DNA of 64,000 nucleotides from contig NC_050735.1 of NCBI RefSeq assembly GCF_014529535.1, positions 12,535,739-12,599,738 on the forward strand, read 5' to 3'. Each line of letters opens with the position of its first letter. Position 1 is the first letter of the stretch. Below the pieces are notes generated by a model. That model saw only the letters and a list, made by a program, of their open reading frames with translations, was not told where the DNA came from and did not search any database. Positions 30,949-45,900 of the stretch are shown here, in pieces. Source of the DNA: Bradysia coprophila (lineage: Eukaryota > Arthropoda > Insecta > Diptera > Sciaridae). The position numbers and the translations under genes were made by a program.

Positions 30949-33900
30949 ATGGATGATCAACAGAGTTCTAAGAAGCAAAGAAAGGTGAGTCTGAACTTTA
31001 CATTACTGCTTGTGGAAGTGTTATGGTATCGTAACATAATCGAGTAGTTAGAATAGGTGTCAATTGATAAGTGGAATAACATACACTGGTGGGTTATATA
31101 AAAATCGCTTGAATGAGGTAAATGACAAGATAAAATAAGTTTCGTTTTATTATTTAAAAGAAGTCTTTAACGTTAATAGCTACGCTTTCAGATCGTAATT
31201 TCTGTTAAGAAAGAATGAAAACGACATAAAATCATAATAAAGTGCATTCCCAAGAGATAAGTTGGGAAGGAGAGTAGAAATAAAGACACGACACTTCTCT
31301 ATCTATGTTACAAAATTTACAAATAAGCCAGAACTGATATTTGATATTTTAAAGAGTTCTGTCCTTAGCATCTTTAAAAATCATGATGTTTCGCATATGT
31401 TATCTTACTTATGGAAACATTTCGATTATTCAGAAACTGATGGGATAAATTCGAAAACAACGTTCCCATTTGAATGCGACTAACTGAGACACAACTTTAT
31501 CAGTTACAATTTTCTAGTAATCATTTTTTTAGTAATCTTTGAGGTTCACTAGTATGTAAAAATGTTAAAATATTTTGGGTATTTTAGTGTGTCTTCGTGT
31601 CTTGTGATAACACTATAACTTCAGTAATTCACGACGGATTTCAAAAAACAGCTAGTAATTTGTTGTTGACAACGACAACAAAAAATGAGCTTTATTTGCT
31701 GATGTCAAAACGACCTTGTTCGTTAAAAAAGCTTGTAGATTTAGAACCTAGTTAGAAGGGTTATAATACTGCAATACGCTTTACATTTATGGACTGGACT
31801 GGTTAACTGAAGATTATAAGCAAATCCTACCATTTGAGAGTCACTTCTCTCCATTGCCAAACAAAAACTGAAACCACTGCTTAGAAAAACAACTTATTGA
31901 AACATAAGACCCACTGACTACTGAATCTGAATCTAGTGGATCTGAAATATTTCCAAAATAATCTTTAAAATGCTTTAAAGTGAGCCCTGACTAAATTCAT
32001 CAACAAGCGAGTTAAAAATTTCACCTGGAGAGGGTAGATTCGACAATAGCTGTAGTAGCCTGACACAATAAATAGGTCTGTTCCATCCAACCGACCGACA
32101 ATCATCCACAGAAGCAAACATAACCACAACTAAAACAAATTATTTCGTTAAAACTTCAAGGTTAGGTTAGGCAAGGTTCTGAGAGAACATGTTAAGACAC
32201 TTTCGAGTTGATCACGAAGGCGGTGGGATCAAAACTTTCCTGTAGCGCCAACTAGGTTTGGAAATTTTTATATGACGATTTCAAGTTACCATAAACAAAT
32301 TTTGTTTTCAAGTTGACTTCTCAAACAATATACTCGTCTGAATTGTCAAGATTTGTGTTTCACCCACCTTCGTAAGTGTCTTAACCTGTTCTTTCAAAAC
32401 ATTGAGGTTAGGTTTTGTTGGCTAACGATTGACATTTTCATCTTCAAGGATGTTTGTAAGGCGAGTCACGTTAAGAAATGTCATTCCCGTTGAAAAATGC
32501 ATATAAACAAAGGCTCTTACCAGGCAAAAGTACAAAAAAAATTATCTGTCAAAAACGGTCCCTAACATCCGCCGTTTTCAAAATACAGTGTTTAAGAAGA
32601 GCGATTTTTGACCACTTTGTTTAAACTGGTCTCGGTGTCACACGTCAAAATGAGAGAAATCACATACAAATTTAAACTGGGCTCAACTCTCAGTTTCTTT
32701 TTTCATTGATGAATATATGACAGCTGACCCCGAGACCAACTAAATTTAACTGGTTTTCGATCTCCTTAAACACTGTATTCGCCACACAAAATGTAAACAA
32801 ACGGCGGCTATTAGGACAGATAAAAGATGTTGAACTTTTGCCTTTCATACAAATGAATGAATGAACGAAACTTAAGTGAGGTTACCTCTGAAAGTACCGT
32901 AATTTGAAGATGATCTATACAGCTTTACGACAATGTTACCCGCTGTCCCTGGGTAAATTTCAAAGATTTTCTTGTGCTTGAAGAATTCAAAGAAACTTCA
33001 AACATAATTAGCCTTACTGTCGAACAGCAGTGTTAACTAACATTACAATTACATTGAACTTATTGCTTTATTGAAAATCTGCTTTTCCTCGTTCATGCTC
33101 TTCTTTGTGGCTTTGCTCCATTAAAAAAACAACATTCCCATTGTTTGAACGATTGATGTATTTATAAAAGGCGAATATTACTTAAAGCGTTTTTTTAGTT
33201 GAAATTATTGAAATAGTTAAACAAACAGATATCTAGCCGTAATTTCAATAAACAGGTGAAAAATTTAAATAAATTCTACAGAGTCTTACTAGATATAACG
33301 AAAAACAAAGCAAAAAATCAGAAATTTCATAGGTTCTACGATTGGAAGAGCACAGATCTTTATTTAAGTAAAACAAATACTTAACTAGCCGCATAAATTG
33401 AACAGGTAAAATTGTTTACTGAATTCAACAGATTGTGTAATTTATTAAAGTTTTCAATTGACCGAAATTGATTTCTTCGCACAGAGAAACGAAAATCTGA
33501 ACATTGCCCCGGTATTGTGTGTTGAGACGCTTTTATCGAATAACGTCGTCGTGTCATTGACACTGGTGAACAAGAAATGTAAATTGCTTAGTAGTACGCA
33601 ATACACAGTTATTAATTATTATTTATTTTTTTGTTATAAAACTAGTTCTGTCAATTAGTCGGAGAGTGTGTGTACATACACTTTAGTGAAATCGTAAACA
33701 TGGTGTCATTAGGTTCATTGACACAAAAGAATAATCTTAAATATACGTCAATCTAACGCTACCCAGGCGAGTACACTCTCGACAGTAAAGTACAAAAATT
33801 TCCAGAAATAAGAAATGATTGTGCTCACTACAGTAAATAAGTTATTCGTTTGTTTCCGTGCTGAATTTACCTGTGATCAATATTAAAGCTCAGAATGCTC

Positions 33901-36900
33901 CTTGGGTCTAAGCCTTTTATTAGGTCATACCTAGATACTTCCTTCTGTTATTAATGAAGACTGCACACTCACAAAGAAAGTGTTCTGCAGTTTCAATGTG
34001 ATGACAGATCACAGCTAGGAACAAGTCGTTTTCCGACTATAGTTAGATAGATAGATAGATAGAATAAGTGGGTGGCTTTTACGCCTGCACCTAAGCCTCA
34101 GATGGGCCTGTTGTGCGTACCCACGGTCGTTTATATTCTTTTAGTCTTGTTTAGAAATTTGAGGATGTTTGATGGAGCGATACTCCATATCGAGGTGTAC
34201 TTGGTTACGTATGAACCTAGATACTGTGATCGAGCCATAATGTATGCTGGGCATTCGCAAAGAAAGTGTTCTGTGCTTTCGATTTCACCACACTTTTCGC
34301 AGTGTGGATCGTCTGCCACCCCAATTGTGTGGAGATGTTTCTTTAGAGAATTGTGACCTGTAAGTATGCCGGCAAGTCTTCTGAGGTTATTCCGATCGAG
34401 TGACAGGCAGTATTTCGAATTTTTGTTGTTTATTCTGATCGATATTTTTGCCTGTCTGGCAAAGTCTAGGGTATTCCAATAATTATTGAATTCTTTGGTT
34501 TTACTGTTCAGAATGAGCCGATTAAGTGTTGAGAATGATAAGGCCATTGCTGGCTCAGGTCCTATGAAAGGTGTACTAGAAGCTAATCTTGCTAGTTCAT
34601 CTGCTTTTTCGTTACCAGCGACATTCGTGTGCCCTGGAACCCAAATAAGTGACACTTGGTGTTTTCTAGATAGTTTTTCTAGAGTATCGCGACATTCAAG
34701 GACTATTCCGACTATAGTTAGATTTTTGTTAGATCCAGAATGGCCCATCATAGTTTAATATTAGCGGAAACGAATCATAAATTTGACCAGGCCATTCTTT
34801 AAATCAACTTGCACAAAGAAGCAGGTGATCATGTTGTTTACTAAATTTTTTTTCTTTTGACCAAAAATAGAGGTTATATCAAGGCTTCTGTGTGAAATTA
34901 ATTAGTCTCAACGCAAACAACACATGCTATACGCAAAGAGTGTATTGTTTGTACTAAGGCTGTTTAGATGAAATTTTCCCAACATTACATATCTTAATAA
35001 GTAAAAGATGTGAAAAAATGTCGCCAAAAAATGTGTTGGTGCGAGTGCTTTGACTTCCATCCACTCCTACTCAGCTTCTCTCGATTCATTGACGACTGTT
35101 CGTCTCCACGTGGTTTTTGGTTCCTCTCTTACAGGTTCCCTGTGGATTCCAGTCTAGCGCAGTTCGTGCAATATTTCCAACAGGTCGCCTTATCGTATGG
35201 CCGATCCAATTACACTTTCGACGTTTGATCATTGGCTTCATTTCTTCGCATTTGGTGAGGTTCCACAACTCGGCGCTTGAAATTCTTTCAGGCCAGCGTA
35301 TTCTCAGTATCCGTCTGAGGCATCGATTGATGACGAAGACTTGGATTTTGTTTTCGATTGACGATGTCATTTTCCAAGTTTCGCAACCGTACAGCAACAC
35401 TGAGAGGCAATTCGATTTGAAAAACTTCAGTTTCAAGTTCCTAGTTAGTTGTGACGAGTTCCAAATGTTGTTGAGAGAAATGAATGCTTGGCGCGCTTTT
35501 CGTATTCGGCTTTGGAAGTCGGTATCAGCCATGACTAGATGATTGAACAAATTTAATATGGCGAATGTGAAGTTTGAATGTTTTCAAGTAAATTGATGTA
35601 TTTTGTCTGTTTCAGTTGTCCTGTGCACAAAACGGTGTTTGTACCTCGACAGGATAGTGATTTTTTCTGTCTAGAACTAATTTTTTAACGCCTTCGCCTC
35701 TGTCTGGAATCAAATACGCTAAAAAATACTTTTAATCGCCCGTGGTACGAATAATATTTTCCATATTCGACTTTTCGGGTCATAGGTATGAAAAATACTT
35801 TTATGTACAGGGGTGAGATCGCCATTATTACAAACGTCACTTTTACGTCCTAGGGCGTAAATAATATTGGAAAATACATTTACACACTACGGTACATAAC
35901 GGTTGTTTATGACATTGAGTGTCGTTATTACACTACACATCTAGAGCCTAATAAAGTACTTTGGACCGAGATTCATACAACGATTTATGTAACCGGACTT
36001 AAAGCGACACGTGAACTGATTAACTCATCCTTCTTGGATATCGTTAAAACAACTTGCAATTGACATTATAAAATTAAATGTAGAGAAAATACTACGTCCA
36101 CATTTTCGTTGCACAATGACCTTAAAAAAAGCCACATGCCGCAGAAACATTATCATCTTACCGTTTCTTCTCCGATTAATTTTACGAAAGTAATATGCAT
36201 AAGTAAACACTTCTTAATGCGAAAAAGTCAATATAACGAAGAAAGTTAAGGTCGGTTTTTGTTTATTTGATTGATGGCAGCAATTTTAATGCAATGCGTG
36301 TTGATTCTCTGATTTCTTTCCGCAAGTGTCTCAACGGCTTATTAATATTTATAATTACAAAAATCTTTTTTTCACAACTCTGCTCTGATAAGGAAAATAC
36401 ATTTTATTGCTTCCGTTGGATGTTATACCTTCCGATGTTACTTTTCACATTTAGTGCAATTAACTAGTTTCTCTTACTATTGTAACAAAAAGAATCTTCC
36501 AGTAGGGAAGATCTGGACAACACTAACGCACTTCAGTGTATCAAACAAATTTTGGCACTATTACAAAAACTTTTCATACAAAATAGTACTCCATTTGGCA
36601 GCTGTCACTCGAAGCACTTTTGATTGAAGTGCGTTGACCTCACACAAAAGCCCGAATACGTTTATGGCAATTCAATAGCTCCACACGGTTCCCCTCAACC
36701 GAAATAAAGTTTTATTTTTGGGTACCCAAAAAATGAGTCTTGATATGGATGAAGTGACCCCTAAGGACTATAAAACAGGTTTCCTTCACTCCAGGTCTGC
36801 TGATCTCCCCATAGTAAAATTTTCAAAATTCGTTTTTTGGAGGCATCTATGGTAGGTTTTCAATCTTTTTTAGCTTATATTAAGATCCCTGAGCTCAGAA

Positions 36901-39900
36901 ACAGCTCAGTGAGTCCGTCAATGAATTTTATGGAAGAGACTTTTTTTTTCAAATAATTCATTCATAGCCGCAACACTAATTTTTTTAAATTTTGTCGATT
37001 CCGTTCTGTGACTCATAAATCGACTGCAAACGATTGACTAACATCTACAAACAAGTACGGAATGTGGCTTAAACTAATCTACAGATGTCTAAACTTAAAT
37101 ACAAAGAAAGAAAATTCGCCAAAAAAAATGTTTTGTGGTCGTTGCAGTATGTCAAACTTCGCCGATGCTGATTTTTCTTACTTTGCCATACTTTGCTATG
37201 GATGTCATGTTTGGCACCACAGAGTTAAAATCAAAGCAGTGAAAGATGAACTAGAGCACGTTCAACGGATGGCTCTATTGGGAATTACCGGAGCGATGAA
37301 GACTACTCCAACGAAAGCTTTAGAAGTGATGTTGTCTGTGTTACCAATAGATTTATTTATTGAACGTGAAGCGCTGACAACGTCCCTGAGACTGAAAAAC
37401 GGAAACTGCTGGCATGAAGCAGCAACAGGTCATGCCAACATATTAAACGAAAAATCGGAAGCAATTCCAGAGCTAATGATGAGCACTGACCAATGTGCAC
37501 CACAATATTTCTTTGATAAGAATTTCCAAGTTACTATCCCAAGTAGAGAAGAATGGGAAAGCAATGTCAGTCTATTTGATCCTAGTGACGTGACTGTTTT
37601 TACAGATGGATCTAAGACTGCCGTCGGAACTGGTGCTGGAATATTTTCTAATAATCCCTCCACACATAAATCCTGCTCCTTGGGCAGGTACTCATCAATA
37701 ACTCAAGCCGAGACATACGGCATAATAGACGCTTGTGCTGATCTGTATGAGGCGCAGTATCAAGGTAGAAATGTGAACATATGCACAGACAGTCAAGCTT
37801 GTTTGAAAGCTTTACAGTCTCACTGCTTATCTTCTAAGCTCATGATAGAATGTGCACAGAGAGTGAAAAGAGTGGGATACTCTAACAATGTTAACCTTGT
37901 GTGGGTACCAGGACACCAGGGCGTGGATGGGAATGAAGAGGCAGACGCACTCGCTCGTAAGGGTAGTGCCATGCCACTTATAGGACCAGAACCGGCCTTC
38001 GGTTTACCATACAGAATACAAAGGACGATAATTAGAGAGACATACTCTAAAAATCATGAAAACAGATGGAAGAGCCTTCACAACTGTAGACAAACAAAGA
38101 TTTTCATAAATGGACCGTCCATGAAAAGGACTAAGTATTTCCTAAATTGCTCTAAAACAGCTTTAAGGAAACTGATTGGTACAATCTCGGGACACTGCAA
38201 ATTGCAAAAGCACATGCACACTATGGGTTTGGCGACATCGACGACCTGCAGGAAATGCGATGAAAAACCAGAAACTCCCGCACATCTGTTGATGGAATGT
38301 CCTACACTAGCGTGGCATCGACTCAAACATTTTGGAACAGCATTTCCGGACCAGGACCTAATAAGTAAACTTAGTATAGTTGTGATACATTCGTTTTCCA
38401 AAAAATTTATTGACGCGTTGATCGATAGTTAGAAAAAGAAAAAAATTTTTTATTGTTCAAATTTCAATTTAATATTCAGCGAAACTTGTTTTCTGCATAA
38501 AAATAATTTTGGTTATAAAAAGGGCCCACCCATGCGGCCTAATTATGTCTAAGTTGTATTATACAAACTGTAATATTACTTGGAACCAATAAACATAATC
38601 TAATCTAATCTATTATTATTTTAGCTTGTCTAATTACTCCACTCGCCTTCGGCTCTTTCCTCAAAACTATGCCATCTACTACTACTCATAGAAACAGTGG
38701 AAGCTAAGTCTGTAATTTTCTACTGTTTACGTTAGCTTTATTGCTGTAAATAACGATGAGGCTTTGTTCGCAGATACATAAGTTGTGTATGTATAGACAT
38801 AGACATGCATCTCAAATGGCAACGATGTTCATTCCACTCCGATATACCTTGCATATACCCGAAATTCTCATACCAATTTCTGCCGTTAGTGTTAGGAGGC
38901 GCCGATGGAATGCTGTTACACTTATGTATACATACAAAAATAAATAGCAACATTCGCAAAGATCCATTCTAATCGCCATCAAAGAATGTATAATACAATG
39001 TCGATGTAGGTAATTTGTTTATTGGCAATTAATAACTATGTTAAGTGTGTATATCTACCGCTCTCAAGCACCGATATCAGATAAATATATGCGCAAATAT
39101 TTACAGAGATCCGAGTATATAATGTACGTACACAAACTATCTCCGAACAACAAAAATGTACACTTTCCTTTCGAATATTAAAATTAATTTTTTTTTTACA
39201 TTTCGATCAGTTCAACAGTCTAAATTTAACATTCAATCCGGCAAGAAAGAAAGTAATTGTGCTATCCGATCATTACAATTTATCGTTGCACCGCACCGTG
39301 TTTTAACAGTGGAACATAAATTAAATTTGTTCAGTTTTGTGACAAAAAAAACAAAATGCTGTGCAAAAAACGAAGAAAAGTTAATTCAAACAATAACGAT
39401 TTGTTGTCGAATGAAAATTATAAATTCGTTGAACGGAATTATTGTTTAAATCACAAAAATTGTCTTGGAACGGATCCTGAGGTATTGTTGCAATTACCAA
39501 TTTGAATGTAAATGTTCAACTGCTAAATGTTCACAGATTTTTTGTGGGTGACGAGTGATCAATTTATTGTAACTGATTCATGAACATTAACTCTAGGGTT
39601 GGATTAATAGGGTAGTGGGTTTGAGTAAAGAAACAGTAATTTTACGCGGTAGCGGTCTTTTCACAATTCAGATCTGACCGTTTTCCTCACTAGTGTTAAA
39701 AAATCGCTTGTCGTTTATTTCTTACGTCGTTTAGGAAAAATGTTGTTCCTTATTCTAAAAGGTTTTTTTTAGCGAATTAAGTTGCAGCATTAGCCTTCGG
39801 CTCGAGCTGGAAACTTCTCATTCATTAAAAAAAATATTTTAGGGTGCGTTAGGAAAATAACTAAATCAACATGGAACTAGTCTGTTTCCACTTTATCCTG

Positions 39901-42900
39901 CGTAAAAATTGTTAATTGTTTTTCAAGCATAATTTGTGGACAATGACTAACACTGCAGTCACACAACTCAAAAGTCAACAGAGCATGCAAGCGAATGAAC
40001 TGATTTTGATTCGAATGTATTTTCACACGGATTTTAATATTCTTGTGTATGTTCATGGACAATCAATTGGGGACATCCACAAATGATGTCCACAATTCAG
40101 CTTTACCGAAATCCACAATTTACCGAAATCATGAATAATCCTGGTAACCACCAATAATAATAATCCACCCACCAATCGATTCAGAAGATGGAACGGGTTC
40201 GATAGTTCAAGTTTACTCTTTGTTTCGTAATTCGAAATCACTATAACTTCAATATTAACTACGGTTCGCGGCAGAAACGAGCCACTCAAATGAGTGTCAA
40301 TTTTTAGATGCTAAGTTAGTGTGATAGTGGACATCTAATTTGAACCAAAAATTTGGCACAACTGGAATATGAATCCACTTCACCTTTATTGTGCTCCAAC
40401 CAATATGTTAGATAGATCAATCAAAGGTGCCTAAGTAGAACATTGTAACAATGCATGCGACTAAGAATTTAAACAATTTAAGTAAGTAATATCGCCTATA
40501 GTTAGTAGTTCTCAGAAGTTACAAGCGTCCCTGAGATTCAGGGACTATTTTAGGGAAAACCTTTTTTCCGATTTTCCTCATTTTCCCTAATTTTCCTGAT
40601 TTTCCCAATTTTTCCTTATTTTCCTGAATTTTTCCGATTTTCCTTATTTTTCCCGATTTTACGTTAATTCTAAATTACACTTCAAAACTCTCTTCCAGAT
40701 TTAATGGGTAAATAAAATAAATGGTTTTGATAGTGGTGGACGATTTCCTGAAAGTATTTGTTGTCATCTCAAAGTGGATTGAAACCAACGAGTCCTTTTT
40801 TCTCTCCAATGAAGAAAATACCTTGTAGTGAATAGCGAACTAGACCTCCATCTCGATATTTCACGTTATCTAAATACTAATGTAAGTCTCTTAGACTTCT
40901 TCAAGTAATAATAAATAAAATTCTATCTGAAATCACATAATGAGTACTGATGAAACGATTTTGTTAGTAAAGAAAGACCAAGAACCTCGGTGCTTGATAA
41001 GCCGCGAAAATTAAACGTATGTCTGAGGTGCTCTGTCGCAAGGAGTACTGGGGAAAAGTCATTTTTTATATGAACTTTTTGTACAGTAGTGCGACCAAAG
41101 TAGTGCGTAAGAGATTACAACACAGAGTTAACGGTACGTACACACGTACTCTCACTCACAGATATTTATCAAAAAATTCATTGTTTGATTATCTTGTTTA
41201 ATTCTGAGCACACAGAATTATAACTATATCAGGTGAATAGTTTATGACTTTCAAACAAAACATTTCATTTATGACGTGAACAATTTATGGGATTCAAACA
41301 AATATCTCATCGGTATAATATCGGAAGGCCTCAGCGTCTATTTAAGTCTCATTGAGTGAGAAGTCATGCCTTCTTGATGTGAGTTAAAGCACACAACACA
41401 TTCAAAGGTACATACATAAATGCATCAGAATTTGGAGACATTTTGACGTCTGACATACGAATATTAATGCTAGGAACCCTGCTATGGTCTCACTATTGTT
41501 TTTTGATTGTTAACTACTTAAGATATTTTGTTACACTCATAACTTGAAGAAAATGTTACTGTTTCATCCACATCGTACCCTTGCGTTTAATGTAAATGTC
41601 CTTCGAGCAGGGCCGAACTGGTTGCCTGACAACCAATCGGTCGATTTTTGAAGCGGCAGTCAAAACAATTTTGTCGGCCCGAGCTGCTCATGGCCTGTCC
41701 GGGCTTGCAGTAGCATGCAACACACACTCTATACATCACGTTTCATTTTGACATTACCAAGCTCCGTAGTTTTCGAGACATGTACGTATACGAGCCCTTG
41801 AGCGAGCATTAGAGCATGTCGAGTATAAGCTACGTGATGAGGTATTTTATCGCAGAAGACAAACGTTGTAATATCAAGTAATATAATTTTGCTTAATATC
41901 TCTCTAGATGAAATGTGTTTACCAATACACACACCCCGCGCGATATAGTAATTTTCAACTCGTTCAGTCTGATACAGTAATCATAATTAATTAATTCCAG
42001 AAGATATCTATTCGTATTAGCATGCATTTGATTACCGTGCACTTGCAAATCATTTGCAAATGTCATCGAACTTGTGTTGGAAAATTCGATTGGCCTATAT
42101 TCTATCATACAGTTGTAAATTGTTCTCTAAATCGACCGTAAACTAAGCGATGTATTCTTATCTATATTTATACTAACCATACAGAGATATTAATAGATAA
42201 CATAAGAGAGAACATACGACAATGTTATGTCGTAGATGATAATTGATTGTGACTGACCTTAACAATTTCGATAAAAATGGAAAACTTTACTGTGAGGGAT
42301 TGTTTGGGAAACGGTCCACCAAAATCGGACGCATTTTCCAGTGGACTTTTTTATAGGTACCTAGAAAGGTATGGGGCCACAGAAACCAAAACCACTTTCA
42401 AAAAAAAATCCTCGACGCTGTGTAGCTTATGTTGCACCGAGGAATTTTTTTGGAAGTAGTTTTGGGCCAAAACTTTTGGCTTCTAGGGAGCATACCTTTT
42501 TTGTCACATATCAAAAAGTCCACTGGAAAATGCATCCTATTTCTGTAGACTGTTTTTTCAAAAGAATCCCTCTATGTGATGGTTTACTTACATCGATTCC
42601 ACTAATCGAATTGCTCAAAACAGTTTACATTCACAGTGTTTGGAGAAGTTAATTGAGGTAAAGAGATGTGACTTTGGTTTAGACTAACCACCAACATGAC
42701 TAACGTTCTGATTATCCCGTTTTCAAAGTATCCGTAACCCAATGTCTTAGGATTCCATTTAAAACGAAAATGTTTGCCCTGCTTAATCCATACAAAAAAA
42801 AAATTGTCACACACTTAGCGGATGAGTAAACTTTTTATCTCAATTTTTGTACGGACTCCAAAACTATACGTGATTCATAAAATGTTGTAGATGGGTCAGT

Positions 42901-45900
42901 GACGCTTCACTGTTTTACAACGAGATAAGAATGTTCAATAAATAATCAACTTTATGATACTTTTGGGTCGATTAGTATTGTGTTAGCATTTCAACGCAAC
43001 GGTTGTGCCAGCGTTCAGTTTATCATTTAAACATTTTCACGTGCACGTAAACATGAACTCAATTGACAGAAATTTCGTATGTCTGCCAGTTTAATGTTGT
43101 CGCAGTACCACAGAATATTTAGTGATGCTCTGTCTATTCGCAGTGTCTTCAAGTAGCTACAAATGTAACCGAACAGAAGCATCATATCACACGCGAAATT
43201 CGTGGTCAAAATTTAGGATTATGTCGTGGTTTTCGTGGTTGTACGGTATGGTTGACTGGGCTCAGTGGAGCTGGAAAAACGTCGATTGCATTTGCATTGG
43301 AGGCCTTCTTAGTGTCCCGAGGAATACCAGCCTATGGTCTAGACGGTGACAATATACGAACGGGTTTGAACAGAAATCTGGGATTTAGGTATGGCTCTCG
43401 TAGTCTTTTCCTTCCGTTGACTAGTTGAATAACGAAAAGCTTTTTGTTTGCAGTCAAGCCGATCGTGAAGAGAATATCCGTCGCGTGGCCGAAGTTGCAA
43501 AATTATTTGCAGACAGCGGCGTTGTAGCGATTTGTAGTTTCGTTTCACCGTTTGCCGACGACCGTGACATAGCCAGAAAGATCCATAAAGATTCCGATCT
43601 GCGATTCTACGAAGTGTATGTGAACACCCCGTTGTCGGTGTGTGAATCTCGTGACGTTAAGGGCCTGTACAAAAAAGCGAGAGAAGGCTCCATTCAAGGT
43701 TTCACTGGCGTGACACAGGCCTACGAAGCACCGGAAACGCCGGATTTAATCGTCACGACAGAAGGTGTGTCAATTGAAGTGTCTTGTAGCCAAGTTATCG
43801 ATTTGTTGGAATCGGAAGAGATTATTCCGAAACAAATTCGAGACGATGAAGTGGTAAGGTGTTCATCTGAAATCGCTACCAGTGTCATGGCTAAATCGGT
43901 AATTTTAACCAGATTCCAGAACTTTTTGTGTCGCCGGCTCGGAAGTTGGCAGCTTTGAATGAGTCCAAGTCATTACCACATTTAGACATTACCACCGTTG
44001 AGATGCAATGGCTGCAGGTGTTGGCTGAAGGATGGTCCTATCCACTTAAGGGATTTATGAGGGAAAACGAATATTTACAAGTAAAGTGTTGATTGAGAAC
44101 GTCCCACCAAGTGAAAATGTATTGACGCGACTTTTCGGTTTTCTTTTCTCTCATCCACTCAGACTTTACATTTCAATTGCATTTCGTACGATGACAAGAC
44201 CAGTTTTAATCAGTCCGTTCCAATTGTGTTATCGTTGACGGGAGACGATAAAAAACGATTAGATGGTAAGTGGATTGGTGTGCGATTCCCCTAAAATTCT
44301 CGAAATTACATCAATTGTTTTACAGGCACCTCAGCCATCACACTAAAATATAATGGACAAGCCGTAGCTATTCTACGAAAGCCGGAATTCTATTATCAAC
44401 GCAAGGAAGAGCGTTGCTCGCGACAATTTGGAACCAATAACGGCGATCATCCCTACGTCAAGGTACGGAAAGCTCAGACCAACGTGACGACTCCCTTATG
44501 CATTCTTCATATTTCTTGTTTTGCCCATTTAGATGATCCATGAATCCGGTGAATACTTGGCTGGCGGTGATTTAGAAGTTTTCGACAGAGTATTATGGAA
44601 CGATGGACTGGACGAATATCGGCTCACACCCAACGAATTACGCGAAAAGTACAAACAATTAAATTGCGATGCCATTTTTGCCTTTCAGCTTCGCAATCCT
44701 ATTCATAACGGTCATGCGCTACTCATGATGGATTGCAGGTAGAATTTTATGCTTTGCGCCTCCACTTCCGACTAACTCGTGATCTATTCTATCGTCCTTA
44801 CCAGGAGACAGATACTTGAACGTGGTTTCAAAAATCCCGTTCTACTACTACATCCTCTTGGAGGTTGGACGAAGGACGACGATGTACCGCTGCCCGTTCG
44901 AATAGCACAACATCAAGCCGTATTAGATTCGGGTAAACTGAACCGTGAAAACACAATCCTGGCAATTTTCCCATCACCGATGATGTATGCCGGTCCCACG
45001 GAAGTGCAATGGCACGCCAAATCACGAATGAATGCCGGTGCATCGTTTTACATTGTCGGTCGTGATCCAGCTGGTTAGAAAACGGAACATTATAGTCACA
45101 ATCCGATGTGTATCACTCAATCTTCGGTTGTCCTTTCAGGTATGAAACATCCCGACGAGAACATGTACCCCGATAAAGATTTATTTGACGCCACACATGG
45201 ACAGCGTGTGTTGAAAATGGCGCCCGGATTGGATAAGTTGGAAATCATACCATTCCGTGTTGCTGCCTATGACAAGACCGTATCGGCAATGGCATTCTTT
45301 GATCCGAGTCGAAAGGCCGATTTCGAATTCATATCCGGATCGATGATGCGAGGTTAGTGATGACATAATTGCGATTGGATTGCGATATTGGAAAAATGTG
45401 TTTCCTTTACTAGGGAGGGAAAATGGACTTTTCGTCCCTAGGGACTCACGATGAGTAAAAGTACCTCGAGATAAAGCCCTCGGACACTTTCACTCATCTG
45501 GATACGAAAAATCAAATTCCTTCCCATATACAGTAATATACTATTTTTACACGCGTAATGATACAAGAGCACACCGATTATCACGCCGAAAGTTATTCGC
45601 AACAATCGTTTTCTGGGAGTACTTGCAAACAGTCCAAGACGCGAAACAGAGCTTTTTCTCGATAGCGACCTGCTTGGCGTTGATCTATAGTATGGATTCC
45701 ATACGAATGCGGAGCCAGCCTCTTTCTCTTTGTTGTTTTCTTTTGTTTGTGTATTTGTATCATGATGCGCGTAAAATTTTGTATTTCACATGGAGCGAAT
45801 CATTCAGTTTCAGTGTGCGTGACAACTTGCATAGCAAGAGAATTACTGTTACATGCTACATGCTTCGAAAACCGTACTTTTCATGTTTTAAGCACTACCT

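Noticed and set aside
39156-39449. 97-aa ORF in Papss intron 1
   Set aside because: AT-rich, Lys/Asn/Phe-dominated, with no motif and no splice context; indistinguishable from chance.
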